Shown: piece by piece, positions 24,549 through 33,171 of the stretch
Position numbering within the stretch: the stretch's first letter is position 1
Layout: each line of letters begins with the position of its first letter
Source of the DNA: an uncultured Collinsella sp.
Lineage (GTDB): Bacteria > Actinomycetota > Coriobacteriia > Coriobacteriales > Coriobacteriaceae
Direction of reading: 5' to 3'
Assembly (NCBI GenBank): GCA_938023085.1
Contig: CALHDP010000092.1
Location: 1-46,154 of the forward strand
Length of the DNA: 46,154 nt
The notes under the pieces: generated by a model
Told to the model about the DNA's origin: nothing
The model's database searches: none
What the model saw: the letters and a program-made list of their open reading frames with translations, nothing else
Translations under genes and position numbers: made by a program

Positions 24549-24592
24549 ACACCTAGGTTTACAGCTGTCTTGTCAGCTGTAAACCTAGGTGT
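24549..24592. promoter_or_regulatory. Perfect 19-bp palindrome, candidate NiaR operator of the nad operon
   Basis: Arms ACACCTAGGTTTACAGCTG (24549-24567) and its exact inverse (24574-24592) flank TCTTGT. Each arm contains two smaller palindromes (ACCTAGGT and CAGCTG). It overlaps the promoter described next and lies 42 bases before nadA. The last gene of this operon encodes a NiaR-type repressor, which makes it the prime candidate to bind here. Confidence 0.75.
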
Positions 24593-24598
24593 CATACT
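24570..24598 (+). promoter_or_regulatory. Candidate nad operon promoter
   Basis: TTGTCA (24570-24575) and CATACT (24593-24598) are spaced by exactly 17 bases. The -35 box is in the loop and right arm of the palindrome, so bound repressor would block RNA polymerase. Confidence 0.6.
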
Positions 24599-24633
24599 AA
24601 AGCCCCAAGATTCGCCAAAAGAGAGGGGCCTTG

Positions 24634-25659
24634 ATGGCACAGAGCGCGAACATGGATGCGTCGGAGCTTGCACGCGATATCGCGGCCGGCCTAGCATCGG
24701 CAACGACGGCAACGGAGCGCGCGGCACTGGTGCCCGCAGAGCTCGTCGAGGCCATTCAGCAATTAAAAACCCAACGTGACGCGGTGATCCTGGCGCACTA
24801 CTATGTGGTGCCCGAGGTGCAGGCCGTGGCTGATTACGTCGGTGACAGCTTCTACTTGGCTAAGCTCGCCAAGAGTCTGCCGCAGCAGACCATCGTGCTG
24901 TGCGGCGTGGAGTTTATGGGCGAGAGCGCCAAGCTGCTCAACCCCACCAAGACCGTGCTGCTGCCCGAGCCGGGCGCGGACTGCCCCATGGCGCACATGG
25001 TCAAGCGCGAGACGGTCGACGCCGCCCGCGCCGAGTACGGTGACGACCTGGCTGTCGTCTGCTACGTCAACTCCACGGTCGAGATCAAGAGCTGGAGCGA
25101 CGTGTGCGTCACCAGCTCCAACGCCGTTAAGATCGTGTCCGAGCTGCCGCAGCAGCACGTCCTGTTCATTCCCGACCAAAACCTGGGCCGCTTCGTAGCC
25201 GAGCAGGTGCCCCAAAAGCACGTCATCCTCAACAACGGCTACTGCCCGCGTCATCACATCATTACCGTCGAGCAGATCGTCGACGCGCAGGAGGCGCACC
25301 CCGACGCGCTCGTGCTGGCGCACCCCGAGTGCAAGGCCGACGTCCTGGCCGAGGCTGACTACATCGGCTCCACCGCCGGCATCATCAAGTACGCCGAGGA
25401 GTCGGACGCGAGCGAATTCATCATCGTAACGGTCCGCGGCGTGCTCTACGAACTCGAGCGCCGCTGCCAGGGCACCGGCAAGAAGTTCTACTTCCCTGCG
25501 GTTCAACCCACCTGCGTCAACATGGATCTCATCACGCTCGAAAAGCTCGTGCACTGCCTGGAGACGGGCGAGGGCGAGGTGCAGATTGGCGTGTCGGATG
25601 AGGCCGCCGATCAGGCCAAGCTCACGCTCGACCGCATGCTCGAGTACGCGGCACACTAA
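24634..25659 (+). CDS. nadA: Quinolinate synthase
   Basis: A 341-residue [4Fe-4S] enzyme that condenses iminoaspartate with dihydroxyacetone phosphate to quinolinate, the second step of de novo NAD synthesis. Conserved cysteines occur in CGVEFMGESAKLL, HPECKADV and PTCVNMDLITLEKL; the AHYYVVPEVQ and GDSF motifs are also typical. ATG 24634 is preferred over TTG 24631; AGAGGGG precedes it. First gene of nadA-nadB-nadC-niaR. Confidence 0.95.
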   Translation: MAQSANMDASELARDIAAGLASATTATERAALVPAELVEAIQQLKTQRDAVILAHYYVVPEVQAVADYVGDSFYLAKLAKSLPQQTIVLCGVEFMGESAKLLNPTKTVLLPEPGADCPMAHMVKRETVDAARAEYGDDLAVVCYVNSTVEIKSWSDVCVTSSNAVKIVSELPQQHVLFIPDQNLGRFVAEQVPQKHVILNNGYCPRHHIITVEQIVDAQEAHPDALVLAHPECKADVLAEADYIGSTAGIIKYAEESDASEFIIVTVRGVLYELERRCQGTGKKFYFPAVQPTCVNMDLITLEKLVHCLETGEGEVQIGVSDEAADQAKLTLDRMLEYAAH

Positions 25660-25715
25660 GCCAATGTGACATGAGGGACCATCCCTTATGCCACAGTACA
25701 AGGGAGAGGATTCCT

Positions 25716-27092
25716 GTGGAAACCAAGCAATACTCCGACATGGAGTGCGATGTCGTCATTGCCGGCTGCGGCGTGGCAGGCCTATACGCGGCCCTCAATC
25801 TGCCGACGAGCACGCGCGTAATCATGCTCTCCAAGGGCGCTGTTGACGAGTGCGATTCGATGCTCGCGCAGGGCGGCATTTGTGTGCTGCCCGAAGGCTC
25901 GGACTACGATGCCTTCTTTAAGGACACCATGCACGCCGGCCATTACGAGAACCGCCGCGAGAGTGTTGACATCATGATTCGCTCGAGCCGCTCGGTCATC
26001 AACGACCTGCTGGCCATGGGCGTGGACTTTGAGCGTAAGGCCGACGGCAGCCTCGACTTTACCCGCGAGGGCGCGCACAGCCGCCCGCGCATCGCCTTCC
26101 ATGCCGATATTACGGGCAAGGAGATTACGACCAAGCTGCTCCAGGCTGTTCGCAAGCTGGATAACGTGCAGATTCTCGAACACGTTGCCATGACCGACAT
26201 CCTGACCGCCGAGCGCGATGGCGCCACGGTGTGCACCGGCGTCGTCGCCGTCGCCGTGGACGAGGACGATTCAGCTCGCCCCGCCGACGAGCTGGCAAAT
26301 GCCGCCGAGGGCGTGCGTGCCGGTAAGCCGTTTAAGATCCATGCCCGCCATACGCTGTGGGCAACGGGCGGTATCGGTGGCGTGTACGACCACTCGACCA
26401 ACTACCCGCAGCTCACCGGTGACGCCTGCTACATCGCGCAGGAGCACGGCATCGCGATGGAGCACCTGGACTACGTGCAGATTCACCCCACGGGTCTGTT
26501 CTCGCCGCAGCCGGGCCGCACGTTCCTAATCAGCGAAAGCTGCCGCGGCGAGGGCGCGATTCTGCTCAATGCCGCCGGCGACCGTTTTACCGACGAGTTG
26601 CAGCCGCGCGACGTTGTCGCCGCCGCCATCCGCGAGCAGATGAAGCAGGACGGCACCGAGCACGAATGGCTGAGCTTTGCCCCCGTCGATCGCGACGTGG
26701 TGACCGGGCACTTTGCCAATATCCGCGCGCGCTGCCTGGAGGACGGCCGCGACATCCTGGACGAGCCCATTCCCGTCACTCCCACGCAGCACTACTTTAT
26801 GGGCGGCGTATGGGTCGACAAGGACGGCCGCACCTCGATGCCCGAGCTCTACGCCGCCGGCGAGACGGCCTGCAATGGCGTGCACGGCAAGAACCGCCTG
26901 GCTTCTAACAGCCTGCTCGAGGCGCTGGTCTGGGGCCGCCGCGCCGCGTGGTACATGCGCACCGGCGAGTCGCTGGCCGTGGAGCAGGCCGGTGAGCCCG
27001 CGCTTGACGGGCGTCACCGCGCCCTGAGCGCCGATACCCTTGCAATCGATGATTTGGCCCGTGCCGCCGGCACGCAGGCCGTGGAGGAGTAG
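25716..27092 (+). CDS. nadB: L-aspartate oxidase
   Basis: A 458-residue flavoprotein that oxidises L-aspartate to iminoaspartate for NadA. It has the FAD-binding GCGVAGLYAALN motif, SKGAVDECDSMLAQGG, the HPTGLF segment and an arginine-rich active-site region typical of the SdhA/NadB family. GTG 25716 is chosen because GGGAGAGG lies six bases before it; ATG 25740 is an alternative. It follows nadA by 56 bases and nadC follows within 3 bases. Confidence 0.93.
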   Translation: METKQYSDMECDVVIAGCGVAGLYAALNLPTSTRVIMLSKGAVDECDSMLAQGGICVLPEGSDYDAFFKDTMHAGHYENRRESVDIMIRSSRSVINDLLAMGVDFERKADGSLDFTREGAHSRPRIAFHADITGKEITTKLLQAVRKLDNVQILEHVAMTDILTAERDGATVCTGVVAVAVDEDDSARPADELANAAEGVRAGKPFKIHARHTLWATGGIGGVYDHSTNYPQLTGDACYIAQEHGIAMEHLDYVQIHPTGLFSPQPGRTFLISESCRGEGAILLNAAGDRFTDELQPRDVVAAAIREQMKQDGTEHEWLSFAPVDRDVVTGHFANIRARCLEDGRDILDEPIPVTPTQHYFMGGVWVDKDGRTSMPELYAAGETACNGVHGKNRLASNSLLEALVWGRRAAWYMRTGESLAVEQAGEPALDGRHRALSADTLAIDDLARAAGTQAVEE

Positions 27093-27095
27093 ACC

Positions 27096-27956
27096 ATGAA
27101 TCCCATTACCATGAAGCTCGTCGTCGATGATCTGATTTTGCAGGCTCTGCGCGAGGACATCACGTTTGAGGACGTGAGTACGGCGAGCGTGTGCCCCACG
27201 GCGCGCCCCGCCACGGTGGAGCTCATCGCCAAGGCCGACGGCATTATCGCCGGCCTGGACGTATTCGCCCGCACCTTTGAGCTGCTGGATCCGCAGAGTT
27301 CGGTGCTGTTTGATGTTGCTGACGGTGACGAGGTACACGCCGGCGATCACGTGGGCCAGGTGCGCGGCGACGCGCGCGTGCTGCTTTCGGGCGAGCGCGT
27401 GGCGCTCAACTACCTGCAGCGCATGAGCGGCATCGCTACTTACACACATCGGATGGCGGCTGCGCTCGTGGGCACCAAGACCGTGCTTGTCGACACGCGC
27501 AAGACCACGCCGGGCATGCGTGTCTTCGAGAAGGCCGCAGTCGAGATCGGCGGTGGCAGCAACCACCGTTACAACCTGTCGACGGCTGTCATGCTCAAGG
27601 ACAACCACATCGACGCCGCCGGTGGCGTGACGCGTGCGATCGAGATGGCGCGCGCCCATGCGTCGTTTACCACGACGGTCGAGATCGAGTGCGAGAGCCT
27701 GGATATGGTGCACGAGGCCGTGGAGGCCGGTGCCGATATCATCATGTTCGACAACATGACCCACGACGACATGGCTGCCGCGATTGAGCTTATCGCCGGT
27801 CGTGCCAAGACCGAGTGCTCGGGCAACGTGGACACCAACAATATCCGCGCGCTCGCCGACCTGGGCGTTGACTTTATCAGCTCGGGGGCGTTGACGCACT
27901 CCGCGCCGATTCTTGACCTCTCGCTCAAGCACCTGCGTCTGCTGGACGGTAAATAA
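27096..27956 (+). CDS. nadC: Nicotinate-nucleotide pyrophosphorylase (carboxylating)
   Basis: A 286-residue quinolinate phosphoribosyltransferase that turns quinolinate and PRPP into nicotinate mononucleotide. Typical segments are LNYLQRMSGIAT, VDTRKTTPGMR, GGGSNHRYNLS, MLKDNHI and a late SSGALTHS. The ATG is preceded by GGAGGAG within the nadB end. Its stop codon shares one base with the niaR start. Confidence 0.95.
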   Translation: MNPITMKLVVDDLILQALREDITFEDVSTASVCPTARPATVELIAKADGIIAGLDVFARTFELLDPQSSVLFDVADGDEVHAGDHVGQVRGDARVLLSGERVALNYLQRMSGIATYTHRMAAALVGTKTVLVDTRKTTPGMRVFEKAAVEIGGGSNHRYNLSTAVMLKDNHIDAAGGVTRAIEMARAHASFTTTVEIECESLDMVHEAVEAGADIIMFDNMTHDDMAAAIELIAGRAKTECSGNVDTNNIRALADLGVDFISSGALTHSAPILDLSLKHLRLLDGK

Positions 27957-28501
27957 TGGACGCCCGCGAGCGTCGCCGTTCCATCATGGCCGTGCTCGAG
28001 AGAGCCAAAGATCCTGTCTCGGGCAGTGCGCTTGCCCGCGAGGTGGGCGTGAGCCGTCAGGTCGTGGTGCAGGACATCGCCCTGCTGCGCGCCGACGGGC
28101 ACGATATCGTCGCCACCAATCGCGGCTATGTACTACAGGAGGCCCCCAGCAGCCCCGCCGTGCCCACGCGCTTGGTCAAGGTTCGCCACGGCGTGGAGCA
28201 GGCAGGCGATGAGCTCACGAGCATCGTTGACGCCGGCGGTGCCGTGCTCAACGTGATCGTCAACCACCGCGTGTACGGCAAGATCACGGCCGACCTGGAC
28301 ATCCGCAATCGTCGCGATGTTGAGCGCTACCTGCACGATATCGAGAGCGGCAAGAGCTTTCCGCTGCTGACGGTGACCAGCGGCTATCACTTCCATCGCA
28401 TTGCGGCAGAAGACGAGCAAACTCTCGACGAGATCGAGACCATGCTCAAGGAAAAGGGCTATCTGGCAGATCTGATGCCCTACGAAGATGACCTGTCCTA
28501 G
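27956..28501 (+). CDS. niaR: NiaR-type transcriptional repressor of NAD synthesis
   Basis: A 181-residue protein with an N-terminal winged helix-turn-helix (GSALAREVGVSRQVVVQDIALLR) and a C-terminal 3H domain, named for three conserved histidines (here in VRHGVEQ, VNHRVYG and SGYHFHRI). NiaR represses NAD genes in Firmicutes and related bacteria when niacin is available. Coupled to nadC (ATG shares the final A of its TAA). The large palindrome at 24549-24592 is the likely operator, giving negative autoregulation of the operon. Confidence 0.9.
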   Translation: MDARERRRSIMAVLERAKDPVSGSALAREVGVSRQVVVQDIALLRADGHDIVATNRGYVLQEAPSSPAVPTRLVKVRHGVEQAGDELTSIVDAGGAVLNVIVNHRVYGKITADLDIRNRRDVERYLHDIESGKSFPLLTVTSGYHFHRIAAEDEQTLDEIETMLKEKGYLADLMPYEDDLS

Positions 28502-28514
28502 TAACGACGAATGC

Positions 28515-28553
28515 AAAAGGAGGCCTCCGCGGCGATGCGGAGGCCTCCTTTTT
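28515..28553. terminator. Bidirectional terminator after niaR
   Basis: AAAAGGAGGCCTCCGC pairs perfectly with its inverse around GGCGAT and ends in T5; on the other strand it also ends in T4. It can serve niaR and the convergent ferredoxin gene. Confidence 0.9.
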
Positions 28554-28592
28554 GTGCACGGTGTACTTGTGAGTGTGCAAGTGGGGGAGTTG

Positions 28593-28778
28593 TTACTCCT
28601 CGACGATCTCGGTGATCGCGCCGGCGGGGCAAGCGTCCTGGCAAGCGCCACAGGCGACGCAGGAATCCTCGTCAGCGACGGTAGCGACGTCCTGGAGCTC
28701 CAGAACGCCAGCGGGGCAGGAGTCGACGCAAACGCCACAAGCGATGCACTCGTCGGCATCAATTACGGGATGAGCCAT
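28593..28778 (-). CDS. Ferredoxin with two [4Fe-4S] clusters
   Basis: A 61-residue clostridial-type ferredoxin. Two complete cluster motifs are visible: CIACGVCVDSCP and CVACGACQDACP. It carries electrons at low potential in the cytoplasm. ATG 28778 follows AGAGGAA; the longer frame to 28844 has no ribosome-binding site. Single gene, convergent with niaR. Confidence 0.95.
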   Translation of the reverse strand: MAHPVIDADECIACGVCVDSCPAGVLELQDVATVADEDSCVACGACQDACPAGAITEIVEE

Positions 28779-28844
28779 GGTAGTTTCCTCTCTGTTGACC
28801 GACGCTACAGGCGATGCGCGTCGGTTTGATTCGGGCAAAAACAT

Positions 28845-29151
28845 ACCACGGGAGCGACCGTTTGCAATACCCTCTGACCGGCATCTTCATACCGTTCGCC
28901 GAGTATGCCACGGCTTACTAAAAAATATGCAGGTAAGGCCGTTGAGCTGCGCAAATGTTAGCTATAGGTGACTTGAAATTAAGGGCGATTGAGCGTGCTT
29001 GCGGAAACCGCATCCCGTAATTCACGTCCAAAACGGGGCACGGCTTCAGGCTCGCACCTCAGTCAACTCTACATAGATCTCAATAGATCTGTCGAGAACT
29101 CAAACAGCGTATCTACCTGCGTATTTGAGAACCTAAACTCTCAGAGATAAG
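28845..29151. other. Long spacer between ferredoxin and dnaK
   Basis: About 440 bases without a gene separate the two starts. It is less GC-rich than its surroundings and holds AGATCT twice in a short direct repeat (29075-29090), and CTCAAA/TTTGAG inverted elements (29099-29129) that recall parts of HAIR-type HspR sites. No RNA gene was recognised. Confidence 0.4.
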
Positions 29152-29186
29152 AAATCTTATATGAATTGACTTAGATTTTGTATATT
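29152..29186 (+). promoter_or_regulatory. Candidate HspR operator/promoter of dnaK
   Basis: AAATCT-N15-AGATTT (29152-29178) followed by TATATT. The same arrangement, with GACTTAGATTT in common, lies at 38049-38084 before clpB. The HspR gene is the last of the dnaK operon. The element differs from the Streptomyces HAIR consensus (CTTGAGT-N7-ACTCAAG), so binding is inferred from its sharing by two heat-shock loci. Confidence 0.55.
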
Positions 29187-29287
29187 CCGGCCCATAAGGG
29201 GATACACTACATCCTGAAAGACAAGCCGAAACACCGCTCGGCAGACCGCCGAGTCGGTGCAAACGCACAAGAGAGAGGGAATTTCTA

Positions 29288-31180
29288 ATGGGCAAGATTC
29301 TTGGTATCGACCTTGGTACTACTAACTCCGCAATGGCCGTTCTCGAGGGCGGTTCTCCGACCATTATCGTGAACGCCGAGGGCGACCGCACCACCCCGTC
29401 TGTCGTGGGCTTCCGTGCCGACGGCGACCGCGTCGTGGGTAAGGCCGCTAAGAACCAGGCTGTCACCAACCCCAAGAACACCGTGTTCTCCATCAAGCGC
29501 TTCATGGGCCGCAAGTACTCCGAGTGCACCTCCGAGATCAAGACCGTGCCGTACGAGGTCAAGGAGGGCCAGGGTGGCCGTGCCGTCGTCGACATCGAGG
29601 GCAAGGACTACACCGCCGAGCAGGTGAGCGCCATGACGCTCGCAAAGATGAAGGCCGACGCCGAGAAGTATCTGGGCGAGACCGTCACCGACGCCGTCAT
29701 CACCGTCCCGGCCTACTTCAACGACGCCCAGCGTCAGGCCACCAAGGACGCCGGTAAGATCGCCGGCCTCAACGTCAAGCGTATCGTCAACGAGCCGACC
29801 GCTGCTGCTCTGGCCTATGGCCTGGACAAGCAGGGCACTGACCAGCGCATTCTGGTCTTCGACCTGGGTGGCGGCACCTTCGACGTCTCCATCCTCGACC
29901 TCGCCGACGGCGTGTTTGAGGTTCTGTCCACCTCGGGCGACAACCACCTGGGCGGCGACGACTGGGATCAGCGCGTCATCGACTGGATGGCCGATAAGTT
30001 CCAGCAGGAGAACGGTGTCGACCTGCGTCAGGACCCCATGGCCCTGCAGCGTCTGAAGGAGGCTGCCGAGAACGCCAAGAAGGAGCTCTCCGCCGCCCAG
30101 CAGACCACCATCAACCTGCCGTTCATTACCATGAACCAGTCCGGCCCGCTGCACCTCAACTACACGCTGACCCGCGCCGAGTTCGAGAAGATCACCCGCG
30201 ACCTGCTCGAGCGCTGCAAGCAGCCTGTCACCAACGCCCTGCGCGACGCCAAGCTTAAGCTCTCCGATCTGACCGAGGTCATCCTCGTCGGCGGCTCCAC
30301 CCGTATGCCCGCCGTCCAGGAGCTCGTCAAGACCATGACCGGCAAGCAGCCCAACATGTCCGTGAACCCCGACGAGGTCGTTGCCGACGGCGCTGCCGTC
30401 CAGGGCGGCGTGCTCACCGGCGACGTCGAGGGCATCCTGCTGCTCGACGTTACCCCGCTGTCGCTGGGCGTCGAGACCATGGGCGGCATCATGACCAAGA
30501 TGATCGACCGCAACACAACGATCCCGACCTCCAAGACCGAGGTCTACTCCACCGCTGCCGACAACCAGACCAGCGTCGAGATCAACGTGCTCCAGGGCGA
30601 GCGCGAGCTTGCCCGCGACAACAAGTCGCTCGGTAAGTTCCAGCTGACCGGTATCCCGGCTGCCCGCCGCGGCGTGCCGCAGATCGAGGTCACCTTCGAC
30701 ATTGACGCCAACGGCATCGTCAAGGTTTCCGCTAAGGACAAGGGCACCGGCAAGGAGCAGCAGATCACCATCTCCGGCTCCACCGCGCTTTCCGACGACG
30801 AAGTCGATCGCATGGTCAAGGACGCCGAGGCTCATGCCGAGGAGGACAAGAAGCAGAAGGAAGAGGTCGAGGTTCGCAACCAGACCGACAGCCTGTGCTA
30901 CTCCACCGAGCAGACCCTCAACGAGCTCGGTGACAAGGTTTCCGCCGACGTGAAGTCCAAGGCCGAGGCCGCTATCGCCGACGCTAAGAAGGCGCTCGAG
31001 GGCTCTGACGTCGAGGCCATCAAGGCCGCCGGCGAGTCCCTGCAGTCCGTGGCCTACGAGCTGGCTCAGGTTGTCTACGCCGACGCTCAGCAGCAGACCG
31101 ACGGCGCCGCCGGCGCCCAGCCTGCCGACGATGACGTCGTCGACGCCGACTACGAGGTTGTGGACGACGAGGACAAGTAA
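29288..31180 (+). CDS. dnaK: Chaperone DnaK (Hsp70)
   Basis: A 630-residue Hsp70. The nucleotide-binding domain covers about 1-360 (GIDLGTTNS, VPAYFNDAQRQAT, DLGGGTFDVS, VGGSTRMPAV), then the LLLDVTPLSLG linker, substrate-binding domain and helical lid with an acidic tail. It binds unfolded peptides in an ATP cycle run by DnaJ and GrpE. GAGAGAGGGA precedes the ATG. First gene of dnaK-grpE-dnaJ-hspR; only two bases separate it from grpE. Confidence 0.98.
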   Translation: MGKILGIDLGTTNSAMAVLEGGSPTIIVNAEGDRTTPSVVGFRADGDRVVGKAAKNQAVTNPKNTVFSIKRFMGRKYSECTSEIKTVPYEVKEGQGGRAVVDIEGKDYTAEQVSAMTLAKMKADAEKYLGETVTDAVITVPAYFNDAQRQATKDAGKIAGLNVKRIVNEPTAAALAYGLDKQGTDQRILVFDLGGGTFDVSILDLADGVFEVLSTSGDNHLGGDDWDQRVIDWMADKFQQENGVDLRQDPMALQRLKEAAENAKKELSAAQQTTINLPFITMNQSGPLHLNYTLTRAEFEKITRDLLERCKQPVTNALRDAKLKLSDLTEVILVGGSTRMPAVQELVKTMTGKQPNMSVNPDEVVADGAAVQGGVLTGDVEGILLLDVTPLSLGVETMGGIMTKMIDRNTTIPTSKTEVYSTAADNQTSVEINVLQGERELARDNKSLGKFQLTGIPAARRGVPQIEVTFDIDANGIVKVSAKDKGTGKEQQITISGSTALSDDEVDRMVKDAEAHAEEDKKQKEEVEVRNQTDSLCYSTEQTLNELGDKVSADVKSKAEAAIADAKKALEGSDVEAIKAAGESLQSVAYELAQVVYADAQQQTDGAAGAQPADDDVVDADYEVVDDEDK

Positions 31181-31182
31181 TC

Positions 31183-32025
31183 ATGTCCGCCCGTAAAGCT
31201 CGCACGGAGGCGGCTGCCGCTGGCGCCGCCCCCGTTGACTCTGAGGAGAAGGACGTGAAGATTCCCGTAGAGGCCGTCGACGATACCGAGGCCAACGAGG
31301 CCGCGGCCGCCGAGGCTGTCGAGAACCAGGTAGAGGATTCCAACAAGGAGGCGACGATGACCGAGGACGAGATGGTGGAAGCTGCTATCCGCGCCGGTGA
31401 GGAAGCCGCCGACAACGACTTTAAGCTCAAGTTCGAGCAGGCCCAAAAGGAGCTCGCCGACGTGCGCAGCGAGCTCGATGCTGCGGCAGAGGCCCAGAAG
31501 GCCGCCGAGGACAAGGCAAAGGACGCCACGGAGCGTACCGCCCGTCTGCAGGCCGACTGGGAGAACTTCCGTCGCCGCACCGCCAATGAGCGTATCGCCG
31601 AGCGCGAGCGCGCGACCGAGAAGCTCGTCACTGCGCTGCTGCCGGTGGTCGACGATATCGAGCGTGCGATTGACCATGCCCGCAGCCAGGAGCTTGCCGA
31701 TGACTTTAAGCAGTTCGTCGACGGCGTCGACGCGGTGCATGCCAAGCTGCTCGATGTGTTTGCGCACGAGGGCGTTGAGCCCATCGACCCCAAGGGCGAG
31801 GCGTTCGATCCGCTCGAGCACCAGGCTGTGGGTCGCGTCGAGGACGCATCGCAGTACGATGAGACCGTCAACGATGTGTACCAGAGGGGCTACCGCATGG
31901 CGGACCGCATCCTGCGTTCCGCGATGGTGACGGTGACCTACGGTGGCGAGAAGCGCCCCGCACCGGAGCCCGAAGCGGCGCCCGAGGATGCCGCGGCCGA
32001 TACGGCCGAGAGCACCGAGGAGTAA
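31183..32025 (+). CDS. grpE: Nucleotide exchange factor GrpE
   Basis: Up to 280 residues. A long coiled coil (KLKFEQAQKELADVRSEL onwards) leads to the GrpE core with the FRRRTANERIAER and VDDIERAI segments and the C-terminal beta wing (VGRVEDASQYDETVNDVYQRGY). It swaps ADP for ATP on DnaK. The start is uncertain: ATG 31183 gives a long acidic, Ala/Glu-rich tail and a weak GAGGA site; ATG 31357 has AAGGAGG five bases upstream and gives 222 residues, nearer the usual length. Both products could exist. Confidence 0.93.
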   Translation: MSARKARTEAAAAGAAPVDSEEKDVKIPVEAVDDTEANEAAAAEAVENQVEDSNKEATMTEDEMVEAAIRAGEEAADNDFKLKFEQAQKELADVRSELDAAAEAQKAAEDKAKDATERTARLQADWENFRRRTANERIAERERATEKLVTALLPVVDDIERAIDHARSQELADDFKQFVDGVDAVHAKLLDVFAHEGVEPIDPKGEAFDPLEHQAVGRVEDASQYDETVNDVYQRGYRMADRILRSAMVTVTYGGEKRPAPEPEAAPEDAAADTAESTEE

Positions 32026-32030
32026 TTGAG

Positions 32031-32060
32031 AAGGGCCCCGGGGCAACACCCGGGGCCCTT
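32031..32060 (+). terminator. Hairpin between grpE and dnaJ
   Basis: AAGGGCCCCGGG pairs perfectly with CCCGGGGCCCTT around GCAACA; only a short T run (TTTCT) follows. It could end part of the dnaK-grpE transcripts or protect their 3' ends, giving less dnaJ-hspR. Confidence 0.7.
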
Positions 32061-32133
32061 TCTGGCCTAGTGCCATATGAAAGCATGAGCCGCCGTCCGC
32101 AGGGGCGGCGGATATAACAGGAGAGGAGCTACG

Positions 32134-33099
32134 ATGGCTGCAGGCAAAACCTTCTATGACATCCTGGGCGTATCCAAGAGCGCCTCCGACAAAGAGATTA
32201 AGAGTGCGTTTCGCAAGCTCGCGCAAAAATATCACCCCGATGCCGGCGGCGACGAGGCCAAGTTTAAGGAGATCAGCGAGGCCTACGAGACGCTTTCGGA
32301 CGAGAAGAAGCGCAAAGAGTACGACCAGATGCTCATGTTTGGCGGCATGCCGGGCGCGGGCGGCGCGTATGGCGGCGGCTACGGTGCCGGCGCGGGCGCC
32401 AGCGGCTGGGGCGATATCTTCGACAGCATCTTTAGCGGCAACGGCGCTTGGGGCAGCGATTGGGGCTCGGGCTTTGCCGGGGCTGCGGGCGCTGCCGGTG
32501 CCGGCGCGGGCCGCAGCCGTGCTCGCAAGGGCGGCGACCTGTCGCTGACCGTCGATGTTTCGGCCGAGGACGCGTTCCGCGGCGTGACGCACAAGGTCAC
32601 CTATCGCATTCCCTCGACAGGCGAGCAGCAGACCATTACGGTCTCGGTGCCTGCGGGCGCGGTCGACGGCGGCAAGCTGCGCTACAAGCGTCGCGGCGAG
32701 TATGGCGTTGCGGGTGGCGAGCGCGGCGACCTGGTCGTGACCACGCACGTGGAGGAGCACCCGCTGTTTAAGCGCAAGGGCGCCGACGTGACCATGGAGG
32801 TACCGGTCTCGGTCTACGAGGCGGCGCTCGGCTGCACGGTGGATGTGCCCACACCTGGCGGTGCGACGGTTCGTCTGAAGGTGCCCGCGGGTACCCAGAC
32901 GGGCAAGAAGTTCCGCTTTAAGGAGATGGGCGCGCCCGACGTTAAGCACCGTGGCCGTACGGGCGCGCTGCTCGTCGAGATCAAGGTGCAGGTTCCCACG
33001 AACCTGTCTGATGACGAGCGCGATGCCATGACCAAGCTGCGCGAGGCCGACACGCGCGACTATCGCGAGAAGGTCAATCGTTACAAGGCGACGTACTAG
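32134..33099 (+). CDS. dnaJ: DnaJ-family co-chaperone without zinc finger (class B)
   Basis: A 321-residue J protein. J domain about residues 5-70 with HPD at 34-36, a Gly/Ala/Phe-rich stretch (about 72-128), then the two beta-sandwich C-terminal domains (GDLSLTVDVSAEDAF onwards). The CxxCxGxG zinc repeats of classical DnaJ are absent, as in CbpA, although it sits in the dnaK operon. It delivers substrates to DnaK and stimulates its ATPase. AGGAGAGGAG precedes ATG 32134. Confidence 0.92.
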   Translation: MAAGKTFYDILGVSKSASDKEIKSAFRKLAQKYHPDAGGDEAKFKEISEAYETLSDEKKRKEYDQMLMFGGMPGAGGAYGGGYGAGAGASGWGDIFDSIFSGNGAWGSDWGSGFAGAAGAAGAGAGRSRARKGGDLSLTVDVSAEDAFRGVTHKVTYRIPSTGEQQTITVSVPAGAVDGGKLRYKRRGEYGVAGGERGDLVVTTHVEEHPLFKRKGADVTMEVPVSVYEAALGCTVDVPTPGGATVRLKVPAGTQTGKKFRFKEMGAPDVKHRGRTGALLVEIKVQVPTNLSDDERDAMTKLREADTRDYREKVNRYKATY

Positions 33100-33171
33100 G
33101 GCGGTCGCGGCGCACGACCACGCCCGCGGGCTTATGATGGACGATAACGAGACGGAAAGGGGTCAGGTAGC

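Noticed and set aside
28845..29287. CIRCE element before dnaK
   Set aside because: No TTAGCACTC-N9-GAGTGCTAA inverted repeat was found; the operon encodes HspR, not HrcA.
29285..30835. 516-codon frame opposite dnaK
   Set aside because: Antisense to a certain gene; low-complexity Gly/Leu/Val/Asp composition typical of shadows.
31150..32949. 599-codon frame opposite grpE-dnaJ
   Set aside because: Spans two real genes and a terminator in antisense; no motifs.
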